From Labilithrix luteola (GTDB lineage: Bacteria > Myxococcota_A > Polyangia > Polyangiales > Polyangiaceae): a stretch of DNA of 10,442 nt. Positions 6,580-10,442 of the stretch are shown here, piece after piece. The stretch spans positions 1 to 10,442 of the forward strand of contig JAMFST010001281.1 in assembly GCA_026225435.1 (NCBI GenBank). Direction: 5' to 3'. The notes beneath the pieces were generated by a model. It was not told where the DNA came from. It worked only from the letters and a program-made list of their open reading frames with translations, and ran no database searches. A program made the position numbers and the translations under genes. How positions within the stretch are numbered: the first letter of the stretch is position 1; each line of letters opens with the position of its first letter.

Positions 6580-7188
6580 GTGCAGCCCGCGCGCAAGCTC
6601 GCCACGTACGAGGACCTCCTCGCGTTGCCGGAAGGCACGAAGGCGGAGATCATCGACGGCGTCCTCATCATCGAGTCCGAGGTCGTCGACGGAATCTTCG
6701 TCACGCCACCCGGCTCTCTTCCGCGCCACTCGCTCGCCCAGGGGACCGCACGGAGCCTCATCGGCGGCCCTTTCCACGACGATGACGGTCGTGGAGGACC
6801 CGGGGGATGGTGGATTCTCCCCGAGGTGGATGTGCGCTTCGGTTTGCAGGACGTGGTGAGACCCGACCTCGCGGGCTGGCGTCGCGAGCGACTGCCGTCG
6901 CCATGGGATGCCCGGCCGATCGACGTCACGCCGGACTGGGTATGCGAGGTCGTGTCCCCGAGCAACGCGGCCAACGATCGCGTCAAGAAGCGCCGCCTCT
7001 ACGCCGCTCACGGTGTCGCCTTCTACTGGCTGATAGACCCGCAAGCGCGAATCCTCGAAGCGCTCCGCTGCGACGGCCCGGGGAGCACCTGGAACGAAGT
7101 TGGTTCCTACGACGACCAGGCTGTCGCCCGCATCGCCCCGTTCGAGGCCATCGAGCTCGAGGTCGGCCGCCTCTTCCCACCGCGTTGA
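6580..7188 (+). CDS. Uma2-family protein (PD-(D/E)XK nuclease fold, DUF820)
   Basis: A 202-residue member of the Uma2 family, which has a restriction-endonuclease-like fold; it is often annotated as an endonuclease, but its biological role is poorly known. It opens with LATYEDLLALPEGTKAEIIDG (first residue 7). The nuclease-fold residues are all present: Glu23, Asp96 in VRPDLAGWRRERLP (93-106), Glu123 in VCEVVSPS (121-128) and Lys137 in DRVKKRRLYAAHGV (133-146), followed by FYWLIDP (148-154). GGPGGWWILPE (72-82) is reminiscent of a subgroup I associate with myxobacteria. The family's usual metal-binding residues are thus intact. GTG 6580 is the only start that keeps the conserved N-terminus. 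It is separated from its neighbours by 64 nt and 514 nt, so it is probably transcribed alone. Uma2 genes are often present in many copies per genome. Confidence 0.9.
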   Translation: MQPARKLATYEDLLALPEGTKAEIIDGVLIIESEVVDGIFVTPPGSLPRHSLAQGTARSLIGGPFHDDDGRGGPGGWWILPEVDVRFGLQDVVRPDLAGWRRERLPSPWDARPIDVTPDWVCEVVSPSNAANDRVKKRRLYAAHGVAFYWLIDPQARILEALRCDGPGSTWNEVGSYDDQAVARIAPFEAIELEVGRLFPPR

Positions 7189-7292
7189 TCTCCCGGCGTG
7201 ACGCGTTGCGCTAGCGGTCCCGCAAACGGCGCCGGTGAGAAGCGAGCAAGCCCGGCCTGAACGGATGCTCTGGACAGGGGGTACCTCACGCG

Positions 7293-7308
7293 CTATCCCG
7301 ACCGATAG
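7293..7308. repeat. Inverted repeat CTATC-N6-GATAG upstream of the RNase gene
   Basis: CTATCCCGACCGATAG has perfect five-base arms and a six-base centre. It lies 395 nt upstream of the RNase start codon and just before a second small inverted repeat (GCGG 7316-7319, CCGC 7324-7327). It could be an operator for a dimeric regulator or an RNA hairpin. Arms this short also arise by chance. Confidence 0.35.
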
Positions 7309-7631
7309 GAGCTTTGCGGCTTGCCGCGTCCGCTCCGAAGGTTTTTCTGCGCAAATCGCGCGCCGCTCTCTCCTTTCATCTCGCGCATCTCAGTGTCCCT
7401 GGCCATCTCAATCCAGAGATACAGAGCCGCGCGACCCGGAAGACCGGCGCATGCGCGAGCAAGAGCGCTCCCGCCCTCCACTCCGACGTGCACGATTTTC
7501 TGAGCCTGCCCCACGATGAACCCGGCCATCCACTGCGATAGCTGCGAGCTCCCCTCGACCTCGACCGGACGCCTGTCCGCCGTCGGCCTGGAGCAACTGG
7601 TTCTCCTTTCGTCCGGGTCGCATCAGAAGAA

Positions 7632-7698
7632 CGAACCGTCGGTGCACCGAGGGCCCGAGCGCGCCTTGCTGGCGCTCTTTCAAAAAAGGGCCGGTTCG
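7632..7698 (+). promoter_or_regulatory. Nested complementary segments covering the RNase E/G ribosome binding site
   Basis: Three pairings nest within 67 nt. The outer is CGAACCG (7632-7638) with CGGTTCG (7692-7698), seven pairs. The middle is GGCCC (7652-7656) with GGGCC (7688-7692), sharing one base with the outer. The inner is GAGCGC (7657-7662) with GCGCTC (7672-7677) around a nine-base loop. CGGTGCACCG (7640-7649) is an extra palindrome. The structure ends four bases before ATG 7703, and the likely Shine-Dalgarno stretch AAAAAAGGG (7682-7690) lies within it, partly paired. This would suit translational control or RNase autoregulation; folding and function are inferred. Confidence 0.5.
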
Positions 7699-7702
7699 GG
7701 TC

Positions 7703-10336
7703 ATGTCCAACAAGAACACTCTGGTTATCAGCGTTGACGTCCGCGAAACGCGCGTCGCTCTCATCGAAGACGGCATCATCGCCGAGCTGCACATCGAACG
7801 ACGCAGCCACCAGGATCAGGGAACCGTAGGAAACGTCTATCTCGGCAAGGTCACCCGGGTTCTGCCCGGGCTCCAGGCCGCCTTCATCGACATCGGGCAG
7901 GAGCGCGCGGCGTTCCTCCACGTCGAGGATCTCATCCGCCCGGACGACTTCGACGCGTACCTCGCGGGCGGTCGCAAGCAGAAGACCGAGGCCGTCAGCG
8001 AGGAGATCGCGGAAGAGGTCTCGCTCGAGGCCGAGGCGCAACCGGCGCTGCTGACCGCGGGCGACGCCCACGTGAGCGGCGACGCGATCATCGAGCCGGG
8101 CGACGCAGCCGCGCCGCAAGGCGTCACGAGCACCTCCGAGGGCGGCGAAGGGCCGCAGGCTCACGAGTCGAGCGATGCCAGCGATGCGGCGCTCGAAGCC
8201 GGTGCAGCCGTCGACGCCTCCAGCGACGAGCTCATCGCCCCGCGCGGGGACGACTCGCAAGCGGGCGCCTCGGGACTCTCCGACGCGAGCGAGGCGGACC
8301 TCGACGCGGATGACGAGGACGACGCGGACGAGGACGGCGACACGGAGGACACCTCCGCCAGCGACTCGGACGACGAAGAGGACGAAGAAGACGGCGACGA
8401 CGCGGAAGACGAGGCTCACGACGCCGACGACGCGAGCGGTGGCGACGTGGCCGTTGCGCACGCCGAGGTCCCCGCCGCAGCCGCCTCCGCCGCCTCGCTC
8501 ACAGGCGACTCGCGCGATTCGAGCGACGACAGCGGTCCCGATCTCTTCAGCGACGCGTCCCACGCCGAGGACGCCGCCCCCAGCGGCCCCTCGTTGACCG
8601 GCGCGCTCGGCGACTCCGCCCCCGCCGCGGCGCCCGTCGCCGCTCGCGGTCAAGCACGTGAGCCGCGTGAGCCCGGCGAGGGCCGCGGTCGTCCCGGCTC
8701 GCGTCGCGGTGGTCGCGGTGGAGGAACCGGCGCCGCCCGCGCTCCCCGTCCGGCCGCTCCGGCGCTCGACTTCGACGGCGATCTTCCCGGCTTCACCATC
8801 ACCGATCCGGGCGAGCCGGTCCCGCGCGTCCCCGCCGCTCCTCGCAGCTCCCCCGGCGGCGGCGGCGGAGAACGCAGCGGTGGTCGTCGCGGTCGCAGCC
8901 GTCGTGGTCGCAGCGGTGGCGACGCCCCGCGTGACGGCCAGCCCGCCCAGGCGCAGGGGCGCGAAGGCGGCGGCGGTGGTGATCGCAGCGGTGGTCGCTC
9001 CGGCGGCCGCAGCGGCGGTCGCGACGGCCGCTCGGGCGATCGCGGTCGCAGCGGCGGCGGAGATCGTAGCGGTGGAGACCGCGGGGGCCGCTCCGGCGGC
9101 GGCATGATGCCGAACCGCATCTCCAAGTCGACGCCCATCCGCGAGGTCGTGAGCGAAGGCCAGGAGATCATCGTCCAGGTCACCAAGGATCCGATCGGCA
9201 CCAAGGGCGCGCGCTGCTCCAGCCACGTCTCCTTGCCGGGCCGCTACGTCGTCTACCTGCCGACGGTCGATCACATCGGGATCTCCAAGCGCATCGGCTC
9301 GGACAAGGAGCGCAACCGGCTCCGCGACGCGATCGAGTCGATGAAGCCGCCGTCAGGTGGTCTCATCGTCCGCACCGTCGCCGAGGGGCTCACCAAGAAG
9401 CAGCTGAAGCAGGACATCGGCTACCTCGTTCGCCTCTGGGGCGAGGTCGCGGCCAAGAAGGAAGGGGCCCGCGCTCCGCACATCCTCTCGAGCGAGCTCG
9501 ATCTCGTCCTCAAGACGGCGCGCGATCTCTTCACCGACGAGGTCGGGCAGATCGTCATCGACGACAAGCGCCAGTACGAGCGCCTCTGTCACTTCGTCGA
9601 GATGTTCGCCCCCGACCGTCTCAAGGACATCCAGTACTACGGCGGCGACGAGCCGATCTTCGACGCCTACGGCATCGAGGACGAGATCCAGCGCGCCCTG
9701 TCGCGCAAGGTGCCGCTCCCCTCCGGCGGCCACCTGGTCATCGACCAGGCCGAGGCGCTCACCGCGATCGACGTCAACACCGGTCGGTTCGTCGGCAAGG
9801 GCTCCAAGGACATGGAGGAGACCATCGTCAAGACGAACCTCGAGGCGGTCAACGAGATCGCCTACCAGCTTCGCTTCCGCAACATCGGTGGGCTCATCAT
9901 CCTCGACCTCATCGACATGGAGAAGCACTCCAACCGCGAGAAGGTGCGCCGCACCCTCGAGGAGCTGCTCCAGAAGGACAAGGCGAAGACGACGCTGAAT
10001 CGCATCAGCGATCTCGGTCTCATCGAGATGACCCGCAAGCGCACCCGCGAGAGCCTCGGGCGCCTGCTGCACGAGCCCTGCTTCTACTGCGACGGCACCG
10101 GCCAGCTGCAGTCGAAGGAGACGATCGCCTACGAGATCCTCCGCGAGCTGCGGCGCAAGAAGGGCACGCTGCCCGGCTACTCCGTCGTCGTGAACGCGCA
10201 CCCCGCCGTGGCCGACGTGCTGAACGGCGCCGAGAAGATCGCCGTGACGGATGCCGAGAACAAGTACATGCGCAAGATCATCGTGGTCCCGCGCAAGGAG
10301 TACCACCTCGAGCAGTTCGACTTGGTGGGCAAGTGA
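7703..10336 (+). CDS. Ribonuclease E/G family endoribonuclease with large insertion in the S1 domain
   Basis: An 877-residue Rne/Rng-type endoribonuclease that would cut single-stranded, AU-rich RNA in mRNA decay and rRNA or tRNA processing, in the cytoplasm. The first half of the S1 domain is residues 1-88 (GNVYLGKVTRVLPGLQAAFI, 43-62). After about 390 low-complexity residues S1 resumes at about 472 (VVSEGQEIIVQVTKDP, 482-497). The catalytic domain has the metal-binding aspartates Asp690 (LTAIDVNTG) and Asp735 (LIILDLIDME), equivalent to E. coli RNase E Asp303 and Asp346, and the zinc-link motif CFYCDGTG (Cys793, Cys796). There is no long C-terminal arm: the protein stops soon after the catalytic core, like RNase G. 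Start ATG 7703 follows AAAAAAGGG at 7682-7690. I leave out a gene symbol because length resembles Rne while core architecture resembles Rng. The PilZ gene follows after 2 nt. Confidence 0.95.
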   Translation: MSNKNTLVISVDVRETRVALIEDGIIAELHIERRSHQDQGTVGNVYLGKVTRVLPGLQAAFIDIGQERAAFLHVEDLIRPDDFDAYLAGGRKQKTEAVSEEIAEEVSLEAEAQPALLTAGDAHVSGDAIIEPGDAAAPQGVTSTSEGGEGPQAHESSDASDAALEAGAAVDASSDELIAPRGDDSQAGASGLSDASEADLDADDEDDADEDGDTEDTSASDSDDEEDEEDGDDAEDEAHDADDASGGDVAVAHAEVPAAAASAASLTGDSRDSSDDSGPDLFSDASHAEDAAPSGPSLTGALGDSAPAAAPVAARGQAREPREPGEGRGRPGSRRGGRGGGTGAARAPRPAAPALDFDGDLPGFTITDPGEPVPRVPAAPRSSPGGGGGERSGGRRGRSRRGRSGGDAPRDGQPAQAQGREGGGGGDRSGGRSGGRSGGRDGRSGDRGRSGGGDRSGGDRGGRSGGGMMPNRISKSTPIREVVSEGQEIIVQVTKDPIGTKGARCSSHVSLPGRYVVYLPTVDHIGISKRIGSDKERNRLRDAIESMKPPSGGLIVRTVAEGLTKKQLKQDIGYLVRLWGEVAAKKEGARAPHILSSELDLVLKTARDLFTDEVGQIVIDDKRQYERLCHFVEMFAPDRLKDIQYYGGDEPIFDAYGIEDEIQRALSRKVPLPSGGHLVIDQAEALTAIDVNTGRFVGKGSKDMEETIVKTNLEAVNEIAYQLRFRNIGGLIILDLIDMEKHSNREKVRRTLEELLQKDKAKTTLNRISDLGLIEMTRKRTRESLGRLLHEPCFYCDGTGQLQSKETIAYEILRELRRKKGTLPGYSVVVNAHPAVADVLNGAEKIAVTDAENKYMRKIIVVPRKEYHLEQFDLVGK
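7967..8647 (+). other. Acidic low-complexity region within the RNase (residues 89-315)
   Basis: This part of the RNase is rich in Asp, Glu, Ala and Ser, with the densest acidity at residues 198-243 (for example DADDEDDADEDGD and DSDDEEDEEDGDD). It carries no recognisable domain and is predicted to be disordered. It interrupts the S1 fold and is immediately followed by a strongly basic region. Confidence 0.85.
8648..9103 (+). repeat. Arg/Gly-rich repeat region within the RNase (residues 316-467)
   Basis: The region contains RGG-like stretches at 335-340, then dense SGGR/RSGG/GGDRSGG units from about 389 to 467. At the DNA level this gives irregular repeats of a GGTCGCAGCGGTGG type, not exact tandem copies. 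RGG-type tracts are commonly RNA-binding and can drive condensate formation. Between the two Arg/Gly parts sits a less repetitive island, DFDGDLPGFTITDPGEPVP (356-374). Confidence 0.85.
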
Positions 10337-10338
10337 CG

Positions 10339-10442
10339 ATGAGCACCGACTCCAAACGCAGCGACGAGCGCATCACGATCAACAAAGAGTTCGAGTCGTT
10401 CGATGCGTTCATTCAGGAGTACGTGACGAACATCTCGCGCAC
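10339..10442 (+). CDS. PilZ-domain protein, 3' end beyond the window
   Basis: Only the first 34 codons are present, beginning MSTDSKRSDERITI and continuing FESFDAFIQEYVTNISR. This resembles the start of the myxobacterial PilZ subfamily (TIGR02266-like), in which an arginine motif precedes an EYTxNIS(R/x)GG motif; RSDER (7-11) would be the RxxxR element and NIS the start of the (D/N)xSxxG element. Canonical PilZ domains bind cyclic di-GMP, but the second motif is cut off here, so binding cannot be judged. ATG 10339 lies 2 nt after the RNase stop, with GGTGGG at 10324-10329 as ribosome binding site, so the two genes are probably one transcript. Confidence 0.75.
   Translation, partial: MSTDSKRSDERITINKEFESFDAFIQEYVTNISR

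Larger units (their letters stand above)
7189..7702 (+). other. 514-nt gene-free region: probable promoter and long leader of the RNase E/G gene
   Basis: No frame here has a family-like protein or a credible ribosome binding site, and base composition is less GC-rich in patches (for example 7340-7430) than in the genes. Visible elements are an imperfect stem CGTTGCG (7204-7210) with CGCAAACG (7221-7228), an inverted repeat at 7293-7308, a GCGG/CCGC pair at 7316-7327, and nested complementary segments at 7632-7698 beside the RNase start. I could not identify a definite promoter. Escherichia coli rne has a long 5' leader used for autoregulation, so a leader role is a reasonable inference here. 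Confidence 0.5.

Noticed and set aside
7516..7737. A possible 73-codon upstream reading frame overlapping the RNase start.
   Set aside because: It has an ATG but no ribosome binding site, no recognisable product and no coding-like third-position bias; a leader-peptide role is possible but unsupported.
8870..9103. Repetitive GGTCGCAGCGG-type DNA considered as CRISPR or a tandem repeat array.
   Set aside because: The units vary in length and sequence, there are no spacers, and they encode in-frame Arg/Gly repeats of the RNase.
7376..9274. A long minus-strand open frame opposite the 5' half of the RNase gene.
   Set aside because: It is Ala/Thr/Gly/Arg-rich with no recognisable domain, and mirrors the repetitive RNase insertion. 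High GC at third positions leaves opposite frames open by default.

Overview
The window is GC-rich, densely packed bacterial chromosome with strong G/C preference at third codon positions. Several things point to Myxococcota, probably a Polyangia-type myxobacterium: cysteine-rich SUMF1-fold lipoproteins, a Uma2-family nuclease-fold protein, an RNase E/G with a very large low-complexity insertion, and the start of a PilZ protein of the kind common in myxobacteria. This placement is inference from gene content. I see no rRNA, tRNA, CRISPR array or mobile element.

Layout, left to right. (1) 2-2118, plus: the 3' part of an acyl-CoA synthetase gene overlaps by 4 nt a crotonase-family gene, forming a fatty-acid or CoA-thioester pair. 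(2) 2122-3533, minus: a two-gene operon encodes a SUMF1-fold lipoprotein and then a small lipocalin-like lipoprotein, and converges on the crotonase with only 3 nt between stop codons. (3) 3607-4404, plus: a second SUMF1-fold lipoprotein, a paralog of the first, is transcribed divergently from a shared 73-nt spacer. (4) 4446-6515, plus: a Tm-1-like/UPF0261 protein is followed by a TIM-barrel PEP-hydrolase-family protein. Together they correspond to the two halves of the plant Tm-1 protein. (5) 6580-7188, plus: a Uma2-family protein. (6) 7189-7702: a 514-nt stretch without a convincing gene, probably holding the promoter and long leader of the next gene. It ends in nested complementary segments next to the ribosome binding site. 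(7) 7703-10336, plus: Rne/Rng-type endoribonuclease with about 390 extra residues (acidic, then Arg/Gly-rich) inside its S1 domain. (8) 10339 to the window end: the first 34 codons of a PilZ-domain gene, 2 nt after the RNase gene.

How they fit together: the acyl-CoA synthetase could supply CoA thioesters to the crotonase. The three secreted lipoproteins form a surface or periplasmic module of unknown role. The Tm-1-like pair probably works as one complex or on one pathway. The RNase and PilZ genes look co-transcribed, but that does not show a shared function. The most interesting points are the SUMF1 pair, which conserves all 14 mature-domain cysteines but lacks the catalytic cysteine pair of formylglycine-generating enzymes, the RNase with its scaffold-like region inside S1, and the structured RNase leader.
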